Source: a virus. Taken from it: a stretch of 24,337 nt of DNA. Positions 1-9,391 of the stretch are shown here, one piece after another; the stretch's first letter is position 1; the number at the start of each line of letters is the position of its first letter. Location: positions 1 through 24,337 of IMG/VR virus record IMGVR_UViG_3300042516_004440. One strand, given 5' to 3'. The notes under the pieces are model-generated. The model was not told where the DNA came from. It was given only the letters and a program-made list of their open reading frames with translations, and ran no database searches. The translations under genes and the position numbers were made by a program.

Positions 1-3000
1 TATTCTTTCTAAATGCAATGTCTCCGACCTTTACTTCGGATGCTGGTACGTTTTCTACATAGATAGTATTTGTAGGGGTAATTGGAGAACTGTAGGTGTC
101 ATCATTTTTCTTTGAAATTTCAGGTGCTTGCCAGAGAGCTTTTCGACGAAGACGTTCTGCATCATAAACGGCGTAGTCTTCTAAGAATTTATCTGCAAGT
201 TCTTTATTTTTAGGTGCGTAAAGTGTTCTTTCTCCAAACTTAACTTTTGTTTGGTTAGGGAATGCATACTCTACTCCATAATCTTCTGCCTTTGGCTGAT
301 TTAACTCTGGAGAATCTCCCTTTGATGGAGGAGTTGCCCCACGATAAATGTCTGGGGCATAATCTTCTGACCAAAGCTTGCTTGATTGCTCTACAGAACC
401 TGGGAAATACCCTGAAATTCTATATGCAGGAACATCTTGAGTTACACCACCAACATTTACTTTCTTCGTGCCTTCTCTTTTAATATCTGTAATTGTGAAA
501 TGGTCATTTACTAAAATATCGCCTGGCTTAAGATTGTTTGTTGTAACTCCCTTTAATAGCTGTGCAGAAGAAGCTGGCTCTTCTGAAACTGAAGATGCTT
601 CTGGTGTTGTAGGAGTCTCGGGAGTTGCAGGAGCCTCTGCTGGTTTTGCTCCGAGAACAATGTCATCAATTATCTTTGTAACTGCATCTAGCTCATCTTT
701 GAGAGCCTTCTTTTGTGCTGCAGTTGTTTCTTCAGAAAGATCTGCTTTATCAATCTTTCTTTGAATTTTACGGCGCTTGTCAACAAGAGCCTTAAGAATT
801 TCTTTATCTCTCTCAGTAAGAGGAGTTGGCTTTTCTTCTGCAGCTGGCTTCTCTTCTTCTGCTGTCGGAGTTACTTCTGGAGATGGCTTTTCTTCAGGTG
901 GGAAAACATAAGTTTCTGCGCCTGGATCTTCTTGAGGTTTACTAGTATCTTGCTCTGATCCTTCTGGCTTATCTGGAAGGTTCTTAATGAACTCCCAACC
1001 AAGCTCAGCATTAACTAAACGACTGATATCTTCCATTTCTTCTGTAGTCAAAGAATCTAACTGGAAAAGCATCTGCTTTACTGCTGAACGTCGAGGGAAA
1101 TCTAAAGTAAATGCGTCTTGACCAAACTCTGAATCAACAATCTTAATCATCATTTGTTGACGATGACGCTTTTCTTTCTTAAGAGCTTTTCTTTCTGCTC
1201 TTGTCAGTTTTTTGCGTTGCTGTACTTGCTTGATTAAAGCATCAAGATTAGGATTCTCATCTTCTTTAACACTATCAATTAAAACTTCATCAACTAAATC
1301 TGAGTCATCATCATCTGCTACTTCTTCTTCTCCGCCAAGATTTTCAGGGGCAGTAAATTTGTAATCATCCCACCACTCTCCTCCATAAAGCTTTCTAGGA
1401 ATAGGAAGCTCATCTACAATCTCACCAGTGTTAATATTTACCCATGAGCCATCTTCTTGTTTAAGCCAAGTAGATGATCTACCGTCAAGTGCTTTACTGG
1501 TAGCTCTAGTTCCAGCAGGTAGTTCATCAAACTCTTTTGGAGACTTCTGTCCTCTTTTTATAGCTTCTGCTTCTTCTAGAAGACGAGTATTTTCTTCTAT
1601 CTCTTTCATTAAATCTTCTGGCTCTGCCCCAGGTAATTCTTTCTGTATCTTTGCAAGTACGTCACCTAGCTCGGCACGCTCTTGAAGAAGAATTTTAATT
1701 TTATCGTCTATATTTCCTTCAGATACAGAAGTTAGGAATTCCTCTGGAGGATCAGTTTGAATTACTGTTTGTTGACCTGTAGCGGTTTCGTCACTAGGTA
1801 TGCCTAGAGGATCACGAGTAAATAATTCTTGGTCAACTTCAGTACCGTCTTCTTTTTTCCATCCCTTCATGGTTTTCCATGTACCAGTCTGTGGATAATA
1901 TGGACTACCGTCTGTATAGTCAACTATCCAGATAGATGGTTTATTAGGAGTATCAAATTTTCTCTCTGATACACGAGTTACTATTCTCCAGCCAACGCCT
2001 GGAATATAAACTTCGTCTCCCGGTTTGAGATCTTGTGGACGCTTTTTAGTGTACTTAAGTTTTTCTTCTACAACTACTGCTTCCTCTTCTTTTGGAGTTT
2101 CTTCTACTGCTGGTGTTTCAGGGGATCCCTTAAGCTCTTCAAGAGCTCTTTTAATTCTTTCAATTCTTCTTGCCATCTTATCTTTTACATCAGGCTCTAC
2201 ATCTTCACGCTTGATTAGTCTTTCAACCATATCAAGCTCATCTTCTAATTCTGCAATATCTCTTTCTTCTTTAGTCAGAGCTGGCACTTCTGGAGTTGCT
2301 TCAGGTGTTGGAGCTTCTGGAGCTTCTGGAGCAGGAGTTGGGGCTGGGGCATCAATATCAATTGGATCTTGAGCAGGGGACTTTGCAGTTGCAGCACGAG
2401 GTTGTAGATCGATACCGAAACGATCACGAAGTTCACGAGCAAACGCTTTAAACTCTTCATCAGTTTGTAAAGCAGATTCTGAATTAACTGGAAGAGTTTT
2501 TCCATCTCTTTCAATGTCGCCAGTCCATTCAAAACCATTCTTGTCTAAGAAGTCAGCAATTTCTTTATCATTAAATGCTCCACCCTTGCCAGCACGAAGG
2601 AGAGTGCGATTACCTACGCGCTTATAGGTAACCCCCCTCTTAGGCTTAGGCTTTTCTTCTGTTGTATCTGGCTCTGCTTCTGGTTCTTCGGAGACAGGGG
2701 GCTTTATTCTTGCCTTTGCTTTTCCAGCCTTCTTATTAATCTTTTCAATAATTGCATCTGTATCTTTACCCTTAAGCTGGAGAGCATCTCTAAGAGCTTC
2801 TGCAGGAACGGGAGAGTTTATAAGTTCTCCGTTAGGGTCTTCGGTTAGCATCTCTCCAAAACCAGCGCCGTGTTCACCAGTGCCATTAATAGCGTTGCTT
2901 AGTTCGTCAGTTAAGTCTTTAACTTTATTTGCAGACAAATCTAAAGCTGTAGTTGGAGGTACATCTCCTTGAAGATCTTTTGGAGTAAAGTTTTCTTTAG

Positions 3001-5023
3001 GGTCAACAGGGTTTGGATCTAACTTGTAAAGACCTTCTGGAGTATCTATATCTGCATTCTTTGGCAAGAATGGTCGGTAGTCACCATCTTCTTTAAAGGA
3101 TGCTAACTCTTCTTCTGAAAGACCTTCAAGTAGAGGAGGGACATATGTATCTTCAGATACATCTTCAACATCTTCTAATCCATCAGTAGGTTCTGGAGTA
3201 GTAGCCTTTGGTTCTGGCTTTTCAATTTCATCTTCAATAATTTTGTCAGAAGGTGAAGGCTCTATCTCGCCATCTTCAACTGGAGCTTCTTCTACAACAG
3301 GCTCTTTTTCTCCTCTAGACTCTAGAAGAGCTTTTTCGTTCTTGTTGTCTCCAGCAATCTTGTCATAAGCCTGTGCAAGAGCCATTTCAGCATCTCCACC
3401 TTGCTCACGAATTGCTGCAGCGATAGCTTCTGCTGGAACATCTCGTTCACGGCCATCTGTAAAGTTAATTGGGGCGTAGCCAGTTGCTTTTTCAGTATCA
3501 CTAACAGGTTCTACTGCTGTAAGAAGAGCATCTTCTAGCTCTTCTGGTACCTGATCGTTTGCAATTGCTACAGGATCATCAAACTCAAACTCTGGAGTGT
3601 ATTCTTCGTTTGGATTAAATTCATATGCTCTATCTGGAACTTCATATGGGAATGAAGAAACTTCTTTTTTCTTTTTATCCGACTTTTTCTTTGTTGGCTT
3701 AAAGATATCGTCTGCTTGATCGAGCAACGGAACATTGTCATCTGCAGTCTGTTGCTCTGGGCGTGTGTATTCACGACCCTCATCTTCATCAAGGAAAGGT
3801 TCGTCACGGAGGATTTCATTGTTTACATCTTTCCAAGACTGAGCAAATGCAAGAGGTGTATTTTTGCCACGACGATAAACCGCAAGAACTGGCTCATCAG
3901 GGTTCCAGAACTGCTTACCTGAGTCTGGATCAATTTCGCCCTTCTTAAGAAGCTTTGGTTCTGGCTTATCTAACTCTGCAGCTCTCTTCTGACCTTCACC
4001 GATTGCTGTCTGTGCATCTTTAGGGTTATTAAATTTAACGATGTCATACTTGTCATCTGTATATCGAACAGCGCCACTTTTTGTTTCTTCATCTTTGCGA
4101 TAAATACTTGGTGCATCTGAGATAACAATGCTGCTTTCTGGAAGTACCTGTGCTCCATTAGGAACTTCTGCTTCTACTGGAGAGTAGCCATCCTCTGAGT
4201 CCTTGCTTTTAATAAAAGCTTCAAGACCTTCACCAAGCTTTGTAGGTACTGTTGCAACTTTTCCCTTACCCATTTCAATATCTACAAGGTTTGGATCAAA
4301 CATATTCTGGTTAAGTAATTCTCCAGAAAGACTTTTTGTAGAACCATCGTTTCTAGCAACATAAACACGGAAACCATCGGTAGCTCTTTTAGCTAAAGAT
4401 GCTCCCATATTAATCCAGCGCTCAAAACGATCTGAAAGCTGAACAGCTTCACGAGCACGACGGGCTGCGGCAGAGTTCTTACCAGCGTAAGGATTTGCAG
4501 CGGCTAATAAAACTTCAAGTGGTACCTGTCCTTGAGGCATGTTTTCTAGGCGAATCATTGAATACTTATGCTCTGGTGAATCAATAGGAGAGAACATTGC
4601 AGATGCCAAGAGGCCCTTTACTGTCTCATCCTTAATGCGTGGATCATCAAGCACCCAACGCATCTGAGCTTCTGCAAGTGCAGATGCTGTCATTGTGTTA
4701 AAGCGAGTTGATCTTGGGTGAGATACTGGAAGTAGATCCGTGTTAAATGCTTCTAGACCAACAATCTTGTTGTACTTGGCTAGAGAAATGTAGTTAGAGA
4801 GCTCTGTAAGTGCTTGGTGCTTACGAATTGAAAAAGGTAGTCCTCTGGTCTTTTGTAGAGAGCGAGCAAGAACCTTATATGCAGATCGACGATTTACTCT
4901 ACGACTTGTTGTAGAAAATTCGTTGGCTTTTTCAAGTAAAACATTTGCTTCTTGACGAATAAAACGTGCCTGTTCACGGCTGCTATATGCTCTGTAAGAG
5001 CTTACAACAATTTTATTCTCCAT
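1..5023 (-). CDS. Giant head-associated protein, C-terminus off the window
   Basis: One uninterrupted minus-strand frame runs from an ATG at 5023 to the window edge (1,674 codons seen, no stop). The start overlaps the stop of the upstream gene (GATGGAGAATAA) and has a GGGAG ribosome site. The N-terminal ~250 residues are basic and helical. DLLPVSHPRST at about residues 96-106 repeats a motif of the preceding protein. From about residue 350 on, long acidic Pro/Glu/Ala/Thr-rich linkers (for example PAPTPAPEAPEAPTPEA near 890) separate short folded modules. Three modules begin with an L-K-x-GD motif: LKPGDEVYIPGVGW near 996, LKPGDILVNDHF near 1500, and VKVGDIAFRK near 1661. Lys/Glu coiled-coil stretches lie around 930-970 and 1120-1170. 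Its place just after the portal and an assembly protein suggests a virion or head-assembly role. I cannot assign a family. The frame itself is certain. Confidence 0.85.
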   Translation of the reverse strand, partial: MENKIVVSSYRAYSSREQARFIRQEANVLLEKANEFSTTSRRVNRRSAYKVLARSLQKTRGLPFSIRKHQALTELSNYISLAKYNKIVGLEAFNTDLLPVSHPRSTRFNTMTASALAEAQMRWVLDDPRIKDETVKGLLASAMFSPIDSPEHKYSMIRLENMPQGQVPLEVLLAAANPYAGKNSAAARRAREAVQLSDRFERWINMGASLAKRATDGFRVYVARNDGSTKSLSGELLNQNMFDPNLVDIEMGKGKVATVPTKLGEGLEAFIKSKDSEDGYSPVEAEVPNGAQVLPESSIVISDAPSIYRKDEETKSGAVRYTDDKYDIVKFNNPKDAQTAIGEGQKRAAELDKPEPKLLKKGEIDPDSGKQFWNPDEPVLAVYRRGKNTPLAFAQSWKDVNNEILRDEPFLDEDEGREYTRPEQQTADDNVPLLDQADDIFKPTKKKSDKKKKEVSSFPYEVPDRAYEFNPNEEYTPEFEFDDPVAIANDQVPEELEDALLTAVEPVSDTEKATGYAPINFTDGRERDVPAEAIAAAIREQGGDAEMALAQAYDKIAGDNKNEKALLESRGEKEPVVEEAPVEDGEIEPSPSDKIIEDEIEKPEPKATTPEPTDGLEDVEDVSEDTYVPPLLEGLSEEELASFKEDGDYRPFLPKNADIDTPEGLYKLDPNPVDPKENFTPKDLQGDVPPTTALDLSANKVKDLTDELSNAINGTGEHGAGFGEMLTEDPNGELINSPVPAEALRDALQLKGKDTDAIIEKINKKAGKAKARIKPPVSEEPEAEPDTTEEKPKPKRGVTYKRVGNRTLLRAGKGGAFNDKEIADFLDKNGFEWTGDIERDGKTLPVNSESALQTDEEFKAFARELRDRFGIDLQPRAATAKSPAQDPIDIDAPAPTPAPEAPEAPTPEATPEVPALTKEERDIAELEDELDMVERLIKREDVEPDVKDKMARRIERIKRALEELKGSPETPAVEETPKEEEAVVVEEKLKYTKKRPQDLKPGDEVYIPGVGWRIVTRVSERKFDTPNKPSIWIVDYTDGSPYYPQTGTWKTMKGWKKEDGTEVDQELFTRDPLGIPSDETATGQQTVIQTDPPEEFLTSVSEGNIDDKIKILLQERAELGDVLAKIQKELPGAEPEDLMKEIEENTRLLEEAEAIKRGQKSPKEFDELPAGTRATSKALDGRSSTWLKQEDGSWVNINTGEIVDELPIPRKLYGGEWWDDYKFTAPENLGGEEEVADDDDSDLVDEVLIDSVKEDENPNLDALIKQVQQRKKLTRAERKALKKEKRHRQQMMIKIVDSEFGQDAFTLDFPRRSAVKQMLFQLDSLTTEEMEDISRLVNAELGWEFIKNLPDKPEGSEQDTSKPQEDPGAETYVFPPEEKPSPEVTPTAEEEKPAAEEKPTPLTERDKEILKALVDKRRKIQRKIDKADLSEETTAAQKKALKDELDAVTKIIDDIVLGAKPAEAPATPETPTTPEASSVSEEPASSAQLLKGVTTNNLKPGDILVNDHFTITDIKREGTKKVNVGGVTQDVPAYRISGYFPGSVEQSSKLWSEDYAPDIYRGATPPSKGDSPELNQPKAEDYGVEYAFPNQTKVKFGERTLYAPKNKELADKFLEDYAVYDAERLRRKALWQAPEISKKNDDTYSSPITPTNTIYVENVPASEVKVGDIAFRKN

Positions 5024-6170
5024 CTTCTTCTCCCTTTATTGGAAGAAGGTCTCCATCTAAGCTTTCATAACCAAGAGATGCTAGAAGAGATGCTCGCTTG
5101 AATGGATTTTCTCCATTACGAACTCCACGAAGCCAAGATGCACGAACTGCATGCTCTGCTTCATATCCAAAGCCTGAATACTCTGCCATAGCAAGTATTG
5201 CTTCTTCTGGAGATGAGTAATCTTCTTCAGCTAGAAGGTCAATATTTAATTCTTGTTCGTAACGCCACTCGTTAGCAAGTTTTGCTAGCTCTTGTGGTGA
5301 TTGGATTTCGTTTCCGAGCTTCTCACCTTCGAGAACTCCAACATCAACGACGCCATCTGGGATAACCGCAAAACGACACTTACCTTCGTCCTCGACTTCG
5401 AGTTCGATGATTCTGCACGAGCCATTACCCATGTATAAAACACAGTTAGAGCATTTGACTCCGATACCTCTGACATCATTTTCGGCTGGAGGTGTGTATC
5501 CTGCCCAGATTCCTGTGGCATCTTCGTTGAATCTTCCATATTTGTCTGCAATCTCGACTAGCGCTTCTGCTAGATCGCTCTCTTCAGGAACCAAACCTGC
5601 TGAAGCTGCAATGGAGTTTGATTTCTTAGTTGAACGTGGATGTCCAGAAGGAAGTAAGTCATTATCTGTCTTGTATGCAGAGTTTGATGGCTTTCCAGAC
5701 TTCAACAATTTAAGAAATGCATTTACTCGACCCATTGCCCATTGGTTGCGAGTCATTCCTGGACGATGTGAGACGCTATAAGCACCTGCACCTCTGCGAT
5801 AGACAGCTTTTAACATTCCGACAGTTGCACGACGACCTTTACCAGCTTTTTCGTTGTGCTGTTCGACTTTATTCTTTAAAGACTTCTCTACTGCTGCAGA
5901 AAACTTAACTTTACGAGTTCCTGACGCAGATCCCTTTTTATTTTTGCTAGAACCTTTAATTTGATCTTTCTTTGGAGCAGGAGTTTGCGAAATTGTTCGC
6001 TTTTTCTTTGCTGCAAACTCTGAATCATCTGAAGCGTCGACAGGAACACAGTTGGGAACCATTTTTCCGTCTTTGTCTTTTTTCATACCTACTTGCTTGT
6101 ATCCATCCCAGCAAGGATCGCCAGCTGCAACGAGTGAAGTAGTTACAACGTCGATTGATTCATCAGACAT
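5013..6170 (-). CDS. Head-assembly protein with Cys motifs (385 aa)
   Basis: This gene follows the portal with a TAATG stop-start overlap and precedes the giant gene. Residues 18-43 (DPCWDGYKQVGMKK ... VPNCVP) form the short CW-GYK-VG...C motif seen in actinophage head proteins. Residues 52-115 are Lys/Ser-rich and probably flexible. Residues 115-180 (YRRGAGAYSVSHRPGMTRNQ, then WAMGRVNAFL and DNDLLPSGHPRS) look like a DUF58xx-type domain, typically found fused to portal or protease genes in actinophages. Residues 236-272 hold C-S-N-C ... C ... C followed by RFAVIPDG, a four-Cys arrangement that could bind metal. No Ser-His protease triad is obvious, so maturation protease is only one possibility; scaffold or minor head protein are others. 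The position after the portal is the strongest clue. Confidence 0.7.
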   Translation of the reverse strand: MSDESIDVVTTSLVAAGDPCWDGYKQVGMKKDKDGKMVPNCVPVDASDDSEFAAKKKRTISQTPAPKKDQIKGSSKNKKGSASGTRKVKFSAAVEKSLKNKVEQHNEKAGKGRRATVGMLKAVYRRGAGAYSVSHRPGMTRNQWAMGRVNAFLKLLKSGKPSNSAYKTDNDLLPSGHPRSTKKSNSIAASAGLVPEESDLAEALVEIADKYGRFNEDATGIWAGYTPPAENDVRGIGVKCSNCVLYMGNGSCRIIELEVEDEGKCRFAVIPDGVVDVGVLEGEKLGNEIQSPQELAKLANEWRYEQELNIDLLAEEDYSSPEEAILAMAEYSGFGYEAEHAVRASWLRGVRNGENPFKRASLLASLGYESLDGDLLPIKGEEDGE

Positions 6171-7855
6171 TACTGCTCTTGCCCTTCTGTTGGGGCTTCA
6201 GATGTAATTCCTGCTTCTTCTGCACCTTCGCTTGCGGCATCAAGTGCTTGCTGAAGCTCTGGTGGGATAGGGGCAACTGATGATTGCTGTTGCTGTGATC
6301 TAACTGTGTTAATAACCTCTGGAGCAAGTGCTGAAAGCATTGCTTCTGTAAATTCTGGAGTAAATACGCCTCGCTCTTGTAGAAGACGGATTGAAAGTTC
6401 TTTTGGAGTAGGTGCATCTGCATCTGAGAAGCCATGAGCACGACGCCATGTGTTTGCAGAGACTGCCATGCGATCAAATCCTGCGTCTGCATCTGTTGCA
6501 CGGTCATTACGAGTTGCAATTGCTGATGGGTCATACCAAACAACAATCTTGTTAACTTGTGTTTCTTCAAAACCATTTGCAATAAGGTATGGACGAAGGT
6601 AAACAACTGTTAGAGCATCTGCAATGAGCAACATAAGTGGCTCAATGTGTGCCTTATATAGTGATTCATCAATCTGCATTGCATTTGAGTACTTAACATT
6701 TGCTAAACCTGTAACAACATCCTTTGGAACATCTAATCCTTGAAGGATGCGCTCTAGTACACGATCAGAACGCTCAGCTAGTGCTGGGTCGAATGAACGC
6801 TCAAACTTAAACTGCTTAATCTTGTCGCCAAGTTCTGCAGGACCACGAATGATAAGAGGAACAACTGCTGATGCGGACTCTTCGTCACGAATCGGAGTTG
6901 TCATCGCATCCATTAACTGCTCTTCGAATTCATCTTCCGCTTCTTCGGCAGTAAACCCTGCGCCGATACCATCCTCAGAATCGTAGGGGAAGTCGCCGTC
7001 ACCTTGCGACGCGACGGAAAGACCATCTGGTAAATAAAGCGCACCAGCATTGAGACGAGAACGAGCAGTCGCACGGAATGTCCTATTCAGTAGAAGGAGT
7101 TCTGCACAAAGATCAAGCAAACCACGAAGTGATGAATCTGCTTCATCTGAAAAACGAGGATGTGAACGCCACATGCGTCCAACAAATGCATTCTTACCTA
7201 GCTTTGAATTCTTATCAATTCCACCTTGTGTTGTAGTGGATTGTTCACGACGACCAATAACATTGAAACCGCCACGAGGATCTGTTGTTACTTCATCAAC
7301 GGAACGAATGTCCCAAGACTCTGGCAAGTTATATGCTGGTCGTGCTGGCATCTGTACTAGATAGCACTCACCAGCAACTGAAAGATTTAGAGCAGCATCT
7401 CTTAGTAAACCTGCTTGTCCACCGTATGCAGAATTTAATCGTGCAAGTGCACGCTCTGCTGCTGCACCAAGACGATCATCAACGAGCTCTGATTGACGAA
7501 CAGAGATTGGAGTCTCTGATGGATCATCAACAACAGCTGCATAAATTCTGATACGAGATACAACTGACGCAACTAAATTGAATGCGTATTTGATTTCACC
7601 AATAGCGTCGTAGTATTCCCAAGCTTCGGCTTGCCATGCGCTAGATCCAGCAGAGCGACGAATTCTAAATTGCTCAAACTCACCCTTGTCATTAACTTTA
7701 ATTTGAGCTGCTGCAGCTGTAAGAGTTCTAGGAGTTGAGTATGTTGCTGCCTGAGCTGTATTTGTAAAAACATTAGTAAATGTTGAATTCTGAGGCTTTT
7801 TATTTTTTGACTGTGGAGACGGAGGTGTTACTTCGTCATTGGTAAATATACCCAC
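6170..7855 (-). CDS. Phage portal protein
   Basis: This 561-aa protein would form the dodecameric ring at the capsid vertex through which DNA enters and leaves. The start is GTG at 7855 with AAGGAG six bases upstream. After a polar ~45-residue N-terminus comes the portal-type wing/crown region (around residues 88-108, YAFNLVASVVSRIRIYAAVV). Further on are LLLLNRTFRATARSRLNAG and the characteristic LDVPKDVVTGLANVKYSNA with a helix ending in VVYLRPYL. The last ~100 residues are Gln/Glu/Ala-rich. Length and layout fit HK97/SPP1-type portals of actinophages. It is followed directly by the assembly gene. No large terminase lies next to it in this window, which is unusual for this gene order. Confidence 0.85.
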   Translation of the reverse strand: MGIFTNDEVTPPSPQSKNKKPQNSTFTNVFTNTAQAATYSTPRTLTAAAAQIKVNDKGEFEQFRIRRSAGSSAWQAEAWEYYDAIGEIKYAFNLVASVVSRIRIYAAVVDDPSETPISVRQSELVDDRLGAAAERALARLNSAYGGQAGLLRDAALNLSVAGECYLVQMPARPAYNLPESWDIRSVDEVTTDPRGGFNVIGRREQSTTTQGGIDKNSKLGKNAFVGRMWRSHPRFSDEADSSLRGLLDLCAELLLLNRTFRATARSRLNAGALYLPDGLSVASQGDGDFPYDSEDGIGAGFTAEEAEDEFEEQLMDAMTTPIRDEESASAVVPLIIRGPAELGDKIKQFKFERSFDPALAERSDRVLERILQGLDVPKDVVTGLANVKYSNAMQIDESLYKAHIEPLMLLIADALTVVYLRPYLIANGFEETQVNKIVVWYDPSAIATRNDRATDADAGFDRMAVSANTWRRAHGFSDADAPTPKELSIRLLQERGVFTPEFTEAMLSALAPEVINTVRSQQQQSSVAPIPPELQQALDAASEGAEEAGITSEAPTEGQEQ

Positions 7856-7893
7856 GAAAACTCCTTGTCATCTCAGTTGCGGAATACGAAGGC

Positions 7894-8190
7894 TTACTTA
7901 TCTTCATATGCAGTCAACAAACCAGCGATAGCCGATACAGCGTATATTGTAGCGATTATGTAGGTTACTGTTGGAATAATGATAGCCGAGATTACGAACC
8001 CTGATCCTATCCAAAAACTAAAGCACCACTCACAGGTGGATAGGTAGCCAAGATAGGAAGACTCTGGCGGAAACTTTTTCCAAAAGGCATTACGCAAAGG
8101 GGCTGTAACCATGTCACGAGTTATTAATCGAGTCACACGATATGTAGCTAGCCCTAGAAGGATAAATTGTAGGAGGGTTAGATCATTCAT
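7894..8190 (-). CDS. DUF1360 family membrane protein
   Basis: This 98-aa protein has a first hydrophobic helix (residues 6-19), then ATYRVTRLITRDMVTAPLR, then C-E-W-C-F-S-F-W-I-G at about residues 54-63, and two more hydrophobic stretches to the C-terminus. The TYR.TRL..D and C.WC.S.W signatures are those of DUF1360, a small membrane family frequent in actinophages and also in Bacillus; its function is unknown. The start overlaps the previous stop (ATGA), so it is translationally coupled to the gene at 8187-8555. It lies immediately upstream of the portal gene. Confidence 0.8.
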   Translation of the reverse strand: MNDLTLLQFILLGLATYRVTRLITRDMVTAPLRNAFWKKFPPESSYLGYLSTCEWCFSFWIGSGFVISAIIIPTVTYIIATIYAVSAIAGLLTAYEDK

Positions 8191-8555
8191 TCTGTTGGAT
8201 CCTCACTTGAATAGACCGAATTGTTTTGCCCGTAAGGGTTCCAGCCTCTAAGACGAGACCCACAACCGCAGGAAGCGTCTTTTATAAAAGCTATAACCTT
8301 TTCGGACTCAGTTAAAACTGCTTGAAGTTTGCCTTCAACGTGCCTATGGATGAATTTCTCTCTGAATACAAGTGTAGGTCCAGTAGGAGAGTCTTGCGCT
8401 ATCAAAATGGTATCTCCCAATAGAACAACTCGAACTCTATCTACCTTGCGAGTTCCTTCTGGAGACGGTCCAGGTATGGTGAACTCATCTAACCCAATGG
8501 AATTGGGTGGAGCGATCCAAACTAATGCTGGGAAGACATCTGAAATCGCTCTCAA
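8187..8555 (-). CDS. Conserved hypothetical protein with C-terminal CGC motif
   Basis: A 122-aa protein starting at TTG three bases after the previous stop. The first 90 residues are predicted beta-rich (VRVVLLGDTILIAQDSPTGP, TLVFREKFIHRHVEG). The C-terminus has a helix (LQAVLTESEKVIAFIKDA) followed by SCGCGSRLRGWNPYG, a short Cys-Gly element that recurs at the ends of small actinophage proteins. Function unknown. It is part of a tightly coupled run of four genes ending with the DUF1360 protein. The TTG start is chosen because no ATG or GTG exists in frame near the upstream stop; its ribosome site is weak (GGA). Confidence 0.65.
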   Translation of the reverse strand: MRAISDVFPALVWIAPPNSIGLDEFTIPGPSPEGTRKVDRVRVVLLGDTILIAQDSPTGPTLVFREKFIHRHVEGKLQAVLTESEKVIAFIKDASCGCGSRLRGWNPYGQNNSVYSSEDPTE

Positions 8556-8558
8556 GGA

Positions 8559-8897
8559 TTATCCAAACTCTATATATTCATCGGGGACATAGAAATCATT
8601 CCATCCTAAGGTGCAAGTTGCTAGTTCTAAGTCAAGGATGACTGGAGCCTCTCTAGAACTACCTTCAATATTTAAATCAAAGTCTTCTAAGGTCTTCACA
8701 TGCTTTGCTTCCTTCCACGCATAGTGTCCTTTAAGGGCTACTAAGGGGAAAGCCATAGGGTAACTAGAGTTAGGGGCAGACATAGTCTCAAGGAAGCGAG
8801 ATTGAGGTCTTTTGGTCTTCTTAGGGTTCTTCCACACAACCACAACCAGCTCTGTGTCCTTGTATGTGCCTGTCTTTGTCTTATAAAGGCGGCTCAT
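8559..8897 (-). CDS. Hypothetical protein (112 aa)
   Basis: ATG start overlapping the previous stop as ATGA. The sequence begins MSRLYKTKTGTYKDTELVVV and continues with a basic segment NPKKTKRPQSRF. No motif, membrane segment or signal peptide is recognised. It is probably cotranscribed with the HTH gene upstream and the DUF1360 and portal genes downstream. Confidence 0.6.
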   Translation of the reverse strand: MSRLYKTKTGTYKDTELVVVVWKNPKKTKRPQSRFLETMSAPNSSYPMAFPLVALKGHYAWKEAKHVKTLEDFDLNIEGSSREAPVILDLELATCTLGWNDFYVPDEYIEFG

Positions 8898-9391
8898 TGG
8901 CTCAAACGCCTTGCCATAGCCCTATAAGTGACTCCAGCGGCTTCTGCAATGCTTGCTGTGGGGACGCCACGGTTCCTAAGTTGCCTTGCAATCTGAGTTA
9001 GCTCGTTATTAGCTTGAGCTAAAGGGCTAGTTGGAGGTGTCTTGGCTCTGTAGCGCTTTGAGAGGGCTGAAAGCTCACGAAGTCTGATTCTTAGCTCTGG
9101 AGGGACACCCGGAGAGATGGACTTGAGACGAGGGGCGTGCTTTGTAGGCACAGAGGTCGTCAAAGACTTTGGGGGTGGCAGTGGAACTGCTTTTAACTGC
9201 TTAACGTCAGGGGCTCTACGGACCCAGAAGTGAATTGTGGTCTTAGGAACAGCGGGGCTGAGAGAACCACCTATAACTCCTAGTGACCAGCCTGACTTCC
9301 ACAACGCACGAAGGCGTGACTCCATCTCTGAGCGTGTCAGAGTTGAAAGATAGATAACCTCCTCAATGGGAAGTTTCGGTGGGTTCAGCAT
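8894..9391 (-). CDS. Double helix-turn-helix DNA-binding protein
   Basis: A 165-aa protein beginning MLNPPKLPIEEVIYL. Residues 15-50 (SEMESRLRALWKSGWSLGVI then a TTIHFWVRR recognition-like helix) look like one HTH. The C-terminal 25 residues (RNRGVPTASIAEAAGVTYRA, MARRLSQ) look like a second. A Pro/Lys/Arg-rich linker joins them. It is the first gene of the leftward structural operon, next to the repeat-bearing intergenic region, so it could be a small terminase subunit or a regulator acting on those repeats. The frame stays open to 9532, but ATG 9391 is preferred because a -10-like TACAAT ends six bases upstream, the spacing of the leaderless starts seen elsewhere here. Confidence 0.65.
   Translation of the reverse strand: MLNPPKLPIEEVIYLSTLTRSEMESRLRALWKSGWSLGVIGGSLSPAVPKTTIHFWVRRAPDVKQLKAVPLPPPKSLTTSVPTKHAPRLKSISPGVPPELRIRLRELSALSKRYRAKTPPTSPLAQANNELTQIARQLRNRGVPTASIAEAAGVTYRAMARRLSQ

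Noticed and set aside
468-764. Plus-strand reading frames inside the 1-5023 gene (also at 1428-1685 and 2025-2372)
   Set aside because: They are Ser-rich antisense shadows of the Glu/Ala/Pro-rich minus-strand protein, without ribosome sites.
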